Positions 30,405 through 40,391 of a DNA stretch of 64,000 bases are shown piece by piece. This stretch comes from Pseudanabaena frigida (GTDB taxonomy: Bacteria > Cyanobacteriota > Cyanobacteriia > Pseudanabaenales > Pseudanabaenaceae): positions 62,001 through 126,000 of the forward strand of contig QBML01000011.1 in NCBI GenBank assembly GCA_003242085.1, in the 5' to 3' direction. Within the stretch, counting starts at the first letter, position 1. Each line of letters opens with the position of its first letter. The position numbers and the translations under genes were made by a program. The notes beneath the pieces are model-generated. The model did no database searches. It was not told the origin of the DNA and was given only the letters and a program-made list of their open reading frames with translations.

Positions 30405-31778
30405 CTACAGTTCCTGTCGAGGTTGCGGAATTTGAATTGTGAAAGTTGTTCCCACCCCAACTTCACTATCAACTGTAACGGTGCCTTGATGCAAATCTAG
30501 GCATCGCTTAACTAGAGTTAAACCCAGCCCTGTGCCGATAATGCTCCTAACATTTGCGCCACGGTTGAATGGTTCAAATATAGTAACTTGTTCCTCTGGA
30601 GAAATACCCATACCTCGATCCTTAACTTGAAAGGTAATCATATCGATTTTGCCATCAAGGATAAAGTCGATATTTTCACCTACAGGTGCGTACTTAATCG
30701 CATTTGATAGCAAATTACTCAAGGCTGAATAGATCAATGCTTCGTCTAACCAACCATGGGTGCGATCGCCTAGATCGATTAGCCTAATTACATGCTGCTG
30801 CTGATCGCTCAACTGCATATCTTCCACTAAGTTCAAACAAAAAGATTGCAATTCTAACCAACTCGGTTGATATTCTAATTTTCCTGCATCAGCACGGGCA
30901 ATGGTTAGGACATCTGCAAACATCTGCTTCATCGTTTTGGCTGAAGACTCAATGCGAGTCAAACTGCGTAATCGCGATCGCTCAATTTGATTGGACAAAC
31001 TATCTTTGAGCAACTGTGCCGATCCTAAAATTACGCTTAGCGGAGTCCGAAACTCATGGGAAACTAAAGCAAGAAATTCTAATTTGAGTTCGCTTAATTC
31101 TTTCTCTTGAGCCAACTTTTGCTGCATTCGTTCTGCTTTTTGACGCTTTAACAATTGTTGATACAGAATGATGTACACACTCAAAAAAATTGTAAAACTA
31201 ATCAATGTGCCAAAACTTTCAATCGCGAGACGATACTGCATATTATTGCTAGATCGAGCGATCCACATTTCTAAGTCTCTTTGTTCCTCGGCTTTGAGCA
31301 TGATGAATACTTGCCGTAGAGCTTCGCGATTCTTTCTACTCGCGATTACTAGTGGATGATTTGCCGATAGTTGACTAGGATTAAGTCGAAATAGAGTGTT
31401 TGAGGTCTGAAATAGTTTTTGTCGCCGATCGATTAGCGATCGCAGTTGTTGAAAGTGTTCATTTTGAGGGGCTTGGCTGCTCAAAGACCGATCGAGATCG
31501 TCAAGGATTTTTACTAAATTGGCGATCGCCAGATCGTAACGATCTAACTCAAATTGTGTCCCAAAAAGTAAATAGCCACGCCGACCTGACTCTGCTTCAT
31601 TGAGAGTTGCTTGAATGTCGGCAAGATGCTCTAAGGTAGAATAGGTTCTTTTAATACGCTCTGTACTTCTAATTAGTTGAATTGCATTTTGGTAGGAAAT
31701 CCAACTCATCGATCCCATCACTAAAAGAGCAGCACACAAGCCTCCAGCAATTAGTTTTCGTTCTAAGTTCCATTTCAT
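30405..31778 (-). CDS. Sensor histidine kinase with CHASE3-like extracellular domain
   Basis: Two TM; LALVSHEFRTPLSVILGSAQ H-box; GTGLGLTLVKRCLDLHQGTVTVDS. Confidence 0.93.
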   Translation of the reverse strand: MKWNLERKLIAGGLCAALLVMGSMSWISYQNAIQLIRSTERIKRTYSTLEHLADIQATLNEAESGRRGYLLFGTQFELDRYDLAIANLVKILDDLDRSLSSQAPQNEHFQQLRSLIDRRQKLFQTSNTLFRLNPSQLSANHPLVIASRKNREALRQVFIMLKAEEQRDLEMWIARSSNNMQYRLAIESFGTLISFTIFLSVYIILYQQLLKRQKAERMQQKLAQEKELSELKLEFLALVSHEFRTPLSVILGSAQLLKDSLSNQIERSRLRSLTRIESSAKTMKQMFADVLTIARADAGKLEYQPSWLELQSFCLNLVEDMQLSDQQQHVIRLIDLGDRTHGWLDEALIYSALSNLLSNAIKYAPVGENIDFILDGKIDMITFQVKDRGMGISPEEQVTIFEPFNRGANVRSIIGTGLGLTLVKRCLDLHQGTVTVDSEVGVGTTFTIQIPQPRQEL

Positions 31779-31781
31779 AAC

Positions 31782-32468
31782 ATGAGAATATTGGTAGTTG
31801 AAGATGATGTCCAGTTAGCCGATATGCTTACTGAAGCTCTGACCAATCAACAATTTATAGTTGATGTTGCTAATGATGGTGAGATGGCATGGCATTACCT
31901 GAAAACATTAGAATATGGGCTTGTAATTTTGGATGTGACTTTGCCAAAAATTAATGGCTTACGCCTATGTCATAATTTGCGCGAAAGTAATTTAGACGAT
32001 AATGCGAATACTCCAGTGTTAATGCTAACGGCGCGGGATACGATCGCCGACAAAATTTTGGGACTAGATGCAGGAGCCGATGTCTATATGGTCAAGCCCT
32101 TTGATATGGGAGAACTAATGGCACAGGTGAGAGCGCTGATACGACGTGGTGGCAAGAGCAACAGTGCAATGTTGTCTTGGGGAGCTTTGTCTCTCAATAG
32201 TAGTACCTACGAAGTTACCTATGATGGCGAACCATTATCTCTGACTCCTAAGGAGTATCAACTATTAGAATTACTAGTTTCCAATGGTCGTCGAGTCCTC
32301 AGTCGTCCAGGGATTATTGAGCGTTTATGGCCACTGAATGAGCCGCCTAGCGAGGAAGCCGTCAAGTCACATATTCGCAGTCTCCGCCAAAAATTTAGAC
32401 TAATCGATGCACCCGACGATCTCATTGAAACAGTACATGGCTTAGGTTACAGACTGAAGCAATTTTAA
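31782..32468 (+). CDS. OmpR-family response regulator
   Basis: MRILVVEDDVQLADML..LDVTLPKINGL..C-terminal winged helix. Confidence 0.95.
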   Translation: MRILVVEDDVQLADMLTEALTNQQFIVDVANDGEMAWHYLKTLEYGLVILDVTLPKINGLRLCHNLRESNLDDNANTPVLMLTARDTIADKILGLDAGADVYMVKPFDMGELMAQVRALIRRGGKSNSAMLSWGALSLNSSTYEVTYDGEPLSLTPKEYQLLELLVSNGRRVLSRPGIIERLWPLNEPPSEEAVKSHIRSLRQKFRLIDAPDDLIETVHGLGYRLKQF

Positions 32469-32563
32469 TTCCCCCCGATTTCCCCCCGACTACTCCCCAA
32501 AATTTGTCGTGATGATTACCCATAATGCTTTAGTTAATAGTATTTGCTAAAACCTACTTTGTA

Positions 32564-33418
32564 ATGAACGTTCCTAATCAATTTCTCTTGATTACTGATT
32601 TAGACAACACGCTTGTAGGTGATGATATTGCTACAAAGAAGTTAAATCAATATCTTTGCTCCCATCGGCAAAATTTTGTAGTAGTTTACGCGACTGGGCG
32701 ATCCTACAGTTCAGCAAAACAGTTAATGATTGATCGGGAGCTAATTGAGCCGAACTATTGGATTACGGGGGTTGGTACAGAGATATATTATCAAGACCGT
32801 TTAGATTTTTATTGGGCAAATAAAATTAGTGCCGACTGGCAAAGAGAATCAATTGAGTCCTTTGTTACTAGCCGATTTCCCCAACTCAAACTCCAAGTAA
32901 AGGAAGAGCAAAATCCTTGGAAATTAAGTTTTGATTTGTTAGGCTCAGTTACTGAGTCAATCTCGCAATTGCAGGCGGTAGGTAAAATCAATCGTGGATA
33001 TGTTGAATGCCTAGCTAATGTACATTCTGTGACCCTAACAACCAGCGATCACCCTAAAAATGGCACTATCGATCAACTAGTTAATGGTTTACAAGCCATG
33101 AAATTAAAGGCTCAAGTAATTTTTAGCAGTAATGTCGATGTTGATATTTTGCCTATAAATGCTAACAAGGGAAATGCTGTGCAATATATTCAACATCAGT
33201 TAGGGATTACCGCAGATAGAACTTTAGTATGTGGTGACTCGGGTAATGATATTAGTATGTTTCAACAGCCTGTATTTGGGGTAATTGTTAACAATGCTCA
33301 GCTTGAGTTAATTGAATGGTATCAAGCCCATGCTGATAAGAATCACTATTTTGCTAAAAATGCTTATGCCAACGGCATTTTAGAGGCATTACAAAGGTTT
33401 AATTTTGTCTTGGAATAA
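32564..33418 (+). CDS. HAD hydrolase, sucrose-phosphate phosphatase-like
   Basis: LLITDLDNTLVGDD, YATGRSYSSAKQL, VCGDSGNDISMF. Confidence 0.85.
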   Translation: MNVPNQFLLITDLDNTLVGDDIATKKLNQYLCSHRQNFVVVYATGRSYSSAKQLMIDRELIEPNYWITGVGTEIYYQDRLDFYWANKISADWQRESIESFVTSRFPQLKLQVKEEQNPWKLSFDLLGSVTESISQLQAVGKINRGYVECLANVHSVTLTTSDHPKNGTIDQLVNGLQAMKLKAQVIFSSNVDVDILPINANKGNAVQYIQHQLGITADRTLVCGDSGNDISMFQQPVFGVIVNNAQLELIEWYQAHADKNHYFAKNAYANGILEALQRFNFVLE

Positions 33419-33432
33419 CACCTTCATTAAGT

Positions 33433-33467
33433 TAAGGAAAGGCGGTGCTTTGTGCCGCCTTTCCTTA
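33433..33467. terminator. Hairpin after phosphatase gene
   Basis: TAAGGAAAGGCGGTGCTTTGTGCCGCCTTTCCTTA. Confidence 0.65.
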
Positions 33468-33495
33468 CATGGGTTTAACCTTGCATTGATATATT

Positions 33496-34056
33496 TTAGA
33501 AATTTTTTGTAGCACTTTTCAAAATTGCCACTGTGTTTTTGTGGTTGCCATCCCATGCCCACATAATTGCTGTCCAGCCATTGCGATCCTGAGCATTGAG
33601 TCGCGCACCTGAGGCAATCAGCGATCGCACGATTTCGCTATAACCTTGACCCGCTGCCCACATTAGTGGTGTCCATCCATACTTGTTGCGTGTATTGGGA
33701 TTTGCACCCGCCGCCAATAAGACCCTCACAAGATCGGCATTACCATTCATTGCTGCCCATAACAGCGGTGTCCAGCCATATTCATCACGGACATTAACAT
33801 CGATCGCTTGAGAAAGTAGCGATCGCACGCTTTCAACTTTTCCATTCTGAGCAGCAGTTAATAATTGAGAATTTGGATTTTGTTTAGCCTCTTCTTGCTT
33901 AATTTGTTTGATTGGTTTAACGCTTTGTGTTGCAGGACTTTGCGGTAACTCGCTGGCATCAACACCTGTATAGACATTGGTGCTAATGCAGAGTACTAAA
34001 CTACAAACCAACACAAAACTCGTGCTTCTCAAAAAAGAATTCATAGACTTATCCAC
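33496..34056 (-). CDS. Secreted ankyrin-repeat protein
   Basis: Three ankyrin repeats (DEYGWTPLLWAAMNGNADLVRVLLAAGANPN). Confidence 0.92.
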   Translation of the reverse strand: MDKSMNSFLRSTSFVLVCSLVLCISTNVYTGVDASELPQSPATQSVKPIKQIKQEEAKQNPNSQLLTAAQNGKVESVRSLLSQAIDVNVRDEYGWTPLLWAAMNGNADLVRVLLAAGANPNTRNKYGWTPLMWAAGQGYSEIVRSLIASGARLNAQDRNGWTAIMWAWDGNHKNTVAILKSATKNF

Positions 34057-34083
34057 AATGCAACTAATACATTTGGCAAGATC

Positions 34084-34192
34084 GCTATAACCAAGAGAGT
34101 TAAGCCCAGACCTAGAAGAGAATCACGGCGCTACTCTCTTCTGAGCTTGGAGTTTGTCCAAACATAACTGGCTACTGCTATAAATGCCGAAT
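34084..34192. repeat. Degenerate, reverse-oriented MITE-like element
   Basis: Right end GTCCAAACATAACTGGCTACTGCTATA is the reverse complement of the TATAGCAGTAGCCAGTTATGTTAGGAC end seen at 5758 and 22938. Confidence 0.55.
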
Positions 34193-34340
34193 AGTTGATA
34201 AGAGTCTATGGATTTGGCTGGCGATCGGCTAGCGCAATTCTGCGGAGGTTTGTAAAAATCTAAGCTTTACTTCATCGTAAATCACCATAAAGTGCCTGAT
34301 AATAGTCTTTTTATTGATTTTTTAATTTCAATTACAAACG

Positions 34341-35807
34341 ATGAATAACCAAGTGGATATCGCAAACATAGATGCAATGCCGCCGAAGTTGCCACTACTC
34401 CAGATGTTTCGGATCGGCTTATTTCAGATGGGCTTAGGGATTATGTCTCTGCTGATCGCAGGGCTACTAAATCGCCTCATGATTAATGAACTGATAATTC
34501 CTGCTACCCTTGCCGCAGGTTTTATTGCGATGCCACTGTTTGTCTCACCTACGCGAGTATGGTTTGGTCAGACCTCCGATGCCAAAACAATATTTGGAAC
34601 CCATCGCTCAGGCTATGTCTGGGTTGGGGCTGTGGTATTTGCGCTAGCAGCCTTTTTGACTACTCAGGTTATGTGGCAATTAGGGCGCAGTGTTCATGAG
34701 GTGGGCTGGAATGGAATCACCTATGCATGGGCAATCTTTCTTGGTGTGATGTTCGCCATTTATGGAATGGCAATTAGTTTTAGTTCCACTCCCTTTGCAG
34801 CATTGTTAGTGGATATCTCTGACGAAGAGGAACGATCTAAATTAGTTGGTATAGTCTGGTCAATGTTAATGGTGGGAATTGTGATTGGGGCGATCGCTGT
34901 TTCCAAACTCTTACCCTGCACAGGTGCACCACCCAGTGAGGTGTCAATTTATGCCAATGGCGATCGCCTCGCACAATTACAGAAAGCGATTAATTCTGTA
35001 TTTACCATTATTCCTATAGCTGTGGTTGGTTTATCTTTCTTGGCTACCTATGGTATTGAACAAAAATATTCACGTTATAAGTTACGTGTCGCTCAAAACA
35101 ATATTCTCAATGCAACTACATCCGAAGAGAACCTAAGTCTTGGCAGAGCTTTACGGGTATTAACTGCTAGCAAACAAACTGGTCTATTCTTCTCATTTTT
35201 ACTAATGATGACTATTGGTATTTTCATGCAAGATGCCATTATGGAACCCTTTGGTGGTGCAGTATTTGGTATGAGCATTTGTGCAACCACGCAACTTAAT
35301 GCTGCTTTTGGAACGGGTACATTAATTGGTTTAAGTTCTTCAGGATTTTTAATTATTCCTCGCCTCGGCAAGGAAAATTCCACTAAATTAGGATGTTACC
35401 TAGTTGCAGCTAGTTGTGCTTTGTTGCTGATTTCAGGGCTTATCCAAAAAACTGTTGCCTTGCAAGTTGCACTAGCTCTATTTGGATTTGCATCGGGGAT
35501 TACGACTTCAGGTGCTTTGAGCCTCATGCTCGATCTAACTGCTGCTGAAACCGCAGGGACATTTATCGGAGCTTGGGGATTATCTCAGGCGATCGCTAGA
35601 GGGATAGCCACGCTCTTTGGTGGCATTGTGCTTGATGTTGGCAAGAAAATCTTCAGCAATTCCACTTATGCTTATAGTTTTGTATTTGTCTGCGAAGCTG
35701 CCGTTATGATTATTGCGGTAAGTCTACTTAGTCGGGTGAATGTGCAAGAATTTCGGACTGATGCAAAACAGGCGATCGCCGCTGTCTTCTCTAACGAAAT
35801 CGACTAA
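34341..35807 (+). CDS. BCD/PucC-family MFS transporter
   Basis: PLLQMFRIGLFQMGLGIMSLLIAGLLNRLMINEL..FVSPTRVWFGQTSDAKTIFGTHRSGYVWVG; ~12 TM. Confidence 0.85.
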   Translation: MNNQVDIANIDAMPPKLPLLQMFRIGLFQMGLGIMSLLIAGLLNRLMINELIIPATLAAGFIAMPLFVSPTRVWFGQTSDAKTIFGTHRSGYVWVGAVVFALAAFLTTQVMWQLGRSVHEVGWNGITYAWAIFLGVMFAIYGMAISFSSTPFAALLVDISDEEERSKLVGIVWSMLMVGIVIGAIAVSKLLPCTGAPPSEVSIYANGDRLAQLQKAINSVFTIIPIAVVGLSFLATYGIEQKYSRYKLRVAQNNILNATTSEENLSLGRALRVLTASKQTGLFFSFLLMMTIGIFMQDAIMEPFGGAVFGMSICATTQLNAAFGTGTLIGLSSSGFLIIPRLGKENSTKLGCYLVAASCALLLISGLIQKTVALQVALALFGFASGITTSGALSLMLDLTAAETAGTFIGAWGLSQAIARGIATLFGGIVLDVGKKIFSNSTYAYSFVFVCEAAVMIIAVSLLSRVNVQEFRTDAKQAIAAVFSNEID

Positions 35808-35862
35808 GTAAATACAATTTTCTACTTTCTGATAATGTTCATTATGAATACTCCCTAGATCT

Positions 35863-36405
35863 ATGGAACAAATCTTTCTCTTCCTTGATATTGATGGCGT
35901 AGTTAACACAAGCATCAACGCAGATTCACAATTTCTTGGTACATATCAAGACAAAGACCTCCGAGGCTCCCCATCACCTTTAGTCAATCCACTACTCAAG
36001 GCGATAGATCGAGCAGAGCATATCAAACCTTTCTGGATATCTTCGGGCTGGCGGGAACACTCAAATATTTGGAATCGCTGGGCTGGCATTACCCCTTGGA
36101 CTGTTGGCTATCCCATCACCTTTGCTAAAATAAACTATGTAATTAGTAGGTATAGGAAACAATTAGAACTTGATGAAATCGACGATAGTAAAACTATTGC
36201 TGTTATCTATCATTCTGGAAATAATCCTAAAATTGTATGGATTGAAGATGGTTTCTCTCAATCTGCGATCGCATGGGCGGCATTAGATCGACGAGTAAAT
36301 CTCATCAGTACTATTCATCCTTCCGATCCTTTACTTTTAGGAATTCAAGCATGGAACATAGAATCCATCTTAGAATCTCTAAACATTGAGCTAGAGACAC
36401 TTTAA
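35863..36405 (+). CDS. HAD-domain protein
   Basis: FLFLDIDGVVNTS, SSGWREHSN. Confidence 0.75.
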   Translation: MEQIFLFLDIDGVVNTSINADSQFLGTYQDKDLRGSPSPLVNPLLKAIDRAEHIKPFWISSGWREHSNIWNRWAGITPWTVGYPITFAKINYVISRYRKQLELDEIDDSKTIAVIYHSGNNPKIVWIEDGFSQSAIAWAALDRRVNLISTIHPSDPLLLGIQAWNIESILESLNIELETL

Positions 36406-36428
36406 GTCTATGTCGCCAGTCGATAAAG

Positions 36429-36448
36429 CAAGGGGCTTAAGCCCCTTG
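36429..36448. repeat. Palindrome CAAGGGGCTTAAGCCCCTTG (second copy at 49485-49506)
   Basis: Perfect 20-bp palindrome. Confidence 0.8.
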
Positions 36449-36463
36449 TCTAGTTTAAGTTTC

Positions 36464-37237
36464 TCAGCCACCAAATCCTCCTAAAGAATTAAAGTTAGCT
36501 GCACTCTGACTCACACGCATTGCTGACTGCGAGAATACCTGAAAAGCCTTCCGAATTTCGCCATCGCTATTAGCAGGTGTGAGAATCCATTCATCGCGAA
36601 TTCCCATTTCCTTGAATACTTTTCGAAAATCCGTAGAGTTATCGTCAATTCCCATCGCGGCGATTATATGATTTTCCATTCTTAGTAAATCCTTAGCGAT
36701 CGCTGCCACATCCTTAGCGCCATGACGTACCGAACCGCAATCATCACCATCGGTAATAATCAATGTCACCGTCCGCACTGGCACGCCATTATCCGAAAAT
36801 TCCTGAGATTTCGCCAAGACGGTTCCCAATAGTACTACTGTCTGATCGTAGAGGGGTGTACCTTTATTCGGATAGTAGTTTTTGGTATCCATACGAATTG
36901 CCTGCGCGATCGGGCAGTAGGGATAGAGAATCGTGCCATTGAGATAGCGATTATGAATAAGGATGTTATCTTGCTGTTGCGAAGATGTGAGAGCGTCAAT
37001 TACGGAGTTATGTCCGCCCCGCACAGCCTGAGCATTACCCGCATATTGAATTGAGCCAGAGTCATCGGGCATAATCGTCACAAGTACGACTTCGCTGGAC
37101 ATCACGTCATCAACATGTATGCCAAGTCCTGCTTGGATTTGTGCACCTAAGTCATAAACAGTAAGTGCTTGCAAAGATTCATTGGAAAGGCTTCCATCAT
37201 CTAAAGCAGATTGAAATAGATCGTTAATGTTAGTCAT
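36464..37237 (-). CDS. vWA (MIDAS) domain protein, TerY/YegL-like
   Basis: DDSGSI (DxSxS), NKGTPLYDQTVVLL, LIITDGDDCGS. Confidence 0.7.
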   Translation of the reverse strand: MTNINDLFQSALDDGSLSNESLQALTVYDLGAQIQAGLGIHVDDVMSSEVVLVTIMPDDSGSIQYAGNAQAVRGGHNSVIDALTSSQQQDNILIHNRYLNGTILYPYCPIAQAIRMDTKNYYPNKGTPLYDQTVVLLGTVLAKSQEFSDNGVPVRTVTLIITDGDDCGSVRHGAKDVAAIAKDLLRMENHIIAAMGIDDNSTDFRKVFKEMGIRDEWILTPANSDGEIRKAFQVFSQSAMRVSQSAANFNSLGGFGG

Positions 37238-37277
37238 TTTATTTAGTGATTAGTGATTGGTAATTGATGATTGATCT

Positions 37278-37457
37278 GTAGGGGTTTAGCATTTGCGTCA
37301 CAATTTTGAACACGCCACGGAAACCTCGATTCGCAAATGCTAAACCCTCTGAGCTCACAGATAAATTGTCCCTGCGTTGTGAGATGTTTGACAAAGCATT
37401 CCCAAATCAAAACGATCTAAAAATTTATAAATTGTGGCGGGAATGCTTTGCCCCTAT
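37278..37457. repeat. Composite inverted-repeat element (outer TAGGGG/CCCCTA; two inner hairpins)
   Basis: GGGTTTAGCATTTGCG 37282-37297 vs CGCAAATGCTAAACCC 37332-37347; CAAAGCATTCCC 37392-37403 vs GGGAATGCTTTG 37439-37450. Confidence 0.65.
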
Positions 37458-37615
37458 GTCGATAACAACCGTTCAAGGAAGTTTTTCTTTGGTTGAATAG
37501 ATTCTAGGTAATCTCTGAGCAGGCGTTCAATCAATTCTGAACTGGTGGTATTTTCTTTCGCAAGGATTGCTACTAGATATTTCTCTGTTTCATAGTCAAG
37601 ATTGATACTCATCAT
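37454..37615 (-). CDS. Small ribbon-helix-helix-like protein (orphan antitoxin-like), 53 aa
   Basis: Read from sequence, below ORF-track cutoff: MMSINLDYETEKYLVAILAKENTTSSELIERLLRDYLESIQPKKNFLERLLST*. Confidence 0.55.
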   Translation of the reverse strand: MMSINLDYETEKYLVAILAKENTTSSELIERLLRDYLESIQPKKNFLERLLST

Positions 37616-37678
37616 AGGATTGACCTCCAAAAACTAAATTTACTGAGAGTTGTAATGCGCGAAACGCATTACAACTTG

Positions 37679-38731
37679 TTAAGCAAGGTTAAGATCTGCC
37701 CAAGATTCCATTGCGTCAGTGGATTTCACCAAATGCATACCTGCATCCGCGAAGCGTTGAAACGCAGCATCCGCTTGATCGGTGTAGTCCACAATATTGG
37801 GAACGACTACAGGTGAAGTGCAATCTTCGAGCAGATAGACTTTCTTCGCGAGTTTAGGATCGTGAATAAGGATTTCACTAAGCAGATCTTGGATTGTCCA
37901 TGCTACGCAATGGCTCTTAGCTTGTCCTGCAATAATTACGGCATCAAATTCTAATAACCTTTGCAAAAAGCGCGTATTCTTTTGCGCGATCGGTCTGCCG
38001 TCGGCTCCGTCCATTACTTCAGGACGCAATACGGAATAGTTCTCAGTGAGAGGATTACCACCTTTAATCTCAAAGTTAGTCTGACTATGCCTTGCAATAT
38101 TATGGAAAAACATTGCTTCCTCAACCGCCGAAACTAGAGCGTGACCGATGCCGCCAAGCATGGAGTGATAAGCCCAAACCGTAAGCGGAAACTTGCCTTC
38201 ATCACTGAGTTTCTGCACATAATGCAAGGCGTGGCGCTGGATTGCCATGTAGTTACCTTTGGCGAGGCTATAGGCGATCGCAGGATTTACTTTCCACTTA
38301 CCTTGCTGTACATCTTCTAGGGTAATTGATGTGGCATTTGGAATGGGATGTTCGCCTGTATCATTCACCCAAAAGATTGGATGGAAGATTTGCATAGCAG
38401 TATGAGTGTCCATCGTGGGGGCAATTTCGCTGATGTGGTGCAAATTGCGATAGATGAATTCGCACAAGCGCACATTATCCTCGATCGCACCAGTACCAGA
38501 TCGACCACCGACAAATAGCTCATGATCGGGAATACAAAAGGTATTCTGCACATCGATCGCCATCAGACAAATTTTCTTACGATCCTTTGCGGCAGGTACG
38601 ATACCATGTTGTTTCGCCCACGCTTCAGCTTGGTTAGCGCGATCTTGATAGGGAACACGCCATACTGAACCAGCTTTTTGGCGATCAAAGAAAGCAGGAA
38701 TAGGAAGTTGCGTAACAATTTGAGTAGTCAT
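37679..38731 (-). CDS. Isochorismatase/nicotinamidase-family cysteine hydrolase
   Basis: [48 protein letters not shown] (catalytic Cys region). Confidence 0.85.
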   Translation of the reverse strand: MTTQIVTQLPIPAFFDRQKAGSVWRVPYQDRANQAEAWAKQHGIVPAAKDRKKICLMAIDVQNTFCIPDHELFVGGRSGTGAIEDNVRLCEFIYRNLHHISEIAPTMDTHTAMQIFHPIFWVNDTGEHPIPNATSITLEDVQQGKWKVNPAIAYSLAKGNYMAIQRHALHYVQKLSDEGKFPLTVWAYHSMLGGIGHALVSAVEEAMFFHNIARHSQTNFEIKGGNPLTENYSVLRPEVMDGADGRPIAQKNTRFLQRLLEFDAVIIAGQAKSHCVAWTIQDLLSEILIHDPKLAKKVYLLEDCTSPVVVPNIVDYTDQADAAFQRFADAGMHLVKSTDAMESWADLNLA

Positions 38732-38755
38732 GGTTAGAGTTCTCCAGTTTTAAAA

Positions 38756-39352
38756 TTATTGAAAAGAGAGAGAAAGAATACCTAGTATTTTGTCGATATT
38801 GCTGAGTTGATACTCAGTTAAATCAATCTCTACAAGGCGATCACTTAGGCGTAAAAACTTCCAATCGTTGCCTGTAGTTGCCGCCCCGTAAATTACAGAA
38901 ATATCATTCTCATGTTGTTGATTAAAGAGTTTTGCTGCCCACATTTCCGCAATACATTGTCCTAAAGCTCCATTAATATTTTCCTTCTTTGCTTCAACTA
39001 CAATCACTACAGGCGCTTTGAGCATTAGTTGTGAAGGCGATCGGCTTAATAAGAAGTCACAAACACCATTTAATCCAGAATCACGATCAATGTTTAACTC
39101 CACACCTGAAAATAAACTGGCTTTGTCTAAGTATTTTTTGCGAACTTCTACTAAAATTGGCGCAATAATTAATTCTGACCGCGCTTTTTCGGTATTCATC
39201 GCCAGCGCTAGAGGGACAAATTCTTTAAGAAGTTGGTTTAGGAATTCACTAGATTCTGCTATGGGAGAATCGTTTAGTAAATTAGCACTTTCACCAATCG
39301 TGAGGTCAAAGGCTGTCTGAACTGATTCTAAAGTAAATTCGCTATATGACAT
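38756..39352 (-). CDS. Hypothetical protein with PD-(D/E)XK-like motif
   Basis: GVCDFLLS..APVVIVVEAKKE. Confidence 0.55.
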   Translation of the reverse strand: MSYSEFTLESVQTAFDLTIGESANLLNDSPIAESSEFLNQLLKEFVPLALAMNTEKARSELIIAPILVEVRKKYLDKASLFSGVELNIDRDSGLNGVCDFLLSRSPSQLMLKAPVVIVVEAKKENINGALGQCIAEMWAAKLFNQQHENDISVIYGAATTGNDWKFLRLSDRLVEIDLTEYQLSNIDKILGILSLSFQ

Positions 39353-39433
39353 CGTGTATCACCTATTATGTTATGAAGTAATTTGTTTGTTACACTAGCT
39401 ATGTACTTAGCACGACTTTAAAAAATAAATTTG

Positions 39434-40336
39434 TTAAAGACTATCACCTAAGTAATCTGCAACGATGATTCGCTTGGGATAGGAATCTCGGTAAAAATTA
39501 TCGTCATAGTAGACAAAATTATCTTCACGCCAGACAAAATTTTCGTTGCGATCTCTTGACTTCAATTCTTCTTGAATTGTGGAGGTGTTAAATCGGTAAT
39601 TAGGAGGCATTAATGTTAAATCATGTTCAATTGCCAAGGATAGGCAATCTGGCAGATTTTCATAATAAGCATCAACATTGTCAAAACCCCATGAGAGGCA
39701 TGGAGTATCAGTTATTTTTTTAGCATTTTTATAAAAACGAAGTAACGAAGGACATTGAACTAAACATCGCCAAGGTTTTGTATTATCAAATTTATGTAAA
39801 TAATCAAATGTCCTTTTCCCTCGTTGATCAAGCGCTTCTTTAACATTCTCTAACGGAGTAACAGTGCAGCCAAGTTGCTCAAACTGCTTAGGCTTCTTGT
39901 CGTCTGGTGGCAAATTACAATGCCAATATGGATTTAAATCAGTATTTTTAGAATAGTTGTAGAAACAATAAAGAGGAATTGCTCCACATTTTCGGGCATA
40001 TTTTTCTAAAATGTGGATCTGACGTTCTGATTCTACTTTATGACCAAGAGATTTATAGTGAATGAATTTTTTATCAATCTTTTTTGCTTGAACGGCATAA
40101 CGAAGATAGCCTATACTGCTATTCCCAATCCACCACTCCCAGTCAGTACCTTGATTTTTTTCATCATACTTAGCTGCTTTTATAACTTTGACTCCTGAAT
40201 ATTGAGACATAGCAATTTCCAGAAGATTTAGATCTGTTATTGTTTCTTCGCCCTGAGAAATTTTAAATTCCTCTGAATAGAGAATACGATGCCAAGTATA
40301 GGATGCTAGTTTCTCAAATAACTTTACTGAGTTCAT
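39434..40336 (-). CDS. Hypothetical protein (DUF6615-like; possible nuclease fold)
   Basis: GTDWEWWIGNSSIGYLRYAVQAKKIDKK. Confidence 0.55.
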   Translation of the reverse strand: MNSVKLFEKLASYTWHRILYSEEFKISQGEETITDLNLLEIAMSQYSGVKVIKAAKYDEKNQGTDWEWWIGNSSIGYLRYAVQAKKIDKKFIHYKSLGHKVESERQIHILEKYARKCGAIPLYCFYNYSKNTDLNPYWHCNLPPDDKKPKQFEQLGCTVTPLENVKEALDQRGKRTFDYLHKFDNTKPWRCLVQCPSLLRFYKNAKKITDTPCLSWGFDNVDAYYENLPDCLSLAIEHDLTLMPPNYRFNTSTIQEELKSRDRNENFVWREDNFVYYDDNFYRDSYPKRIIVADYLGDSL

Positions 40337-40391
40337 GTTTAGAAATTCTCCTGTTTACAGAAATCACTGTTGAAGTAGTCTTAGATTTATT

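Noticed and set aside
37306-37500. ORF MNTPRKPRFANAKPSE..
   Set aside because: Lies on the composite inverted repeat and overlaps the better-supported RHH ORF on the opposite strand.
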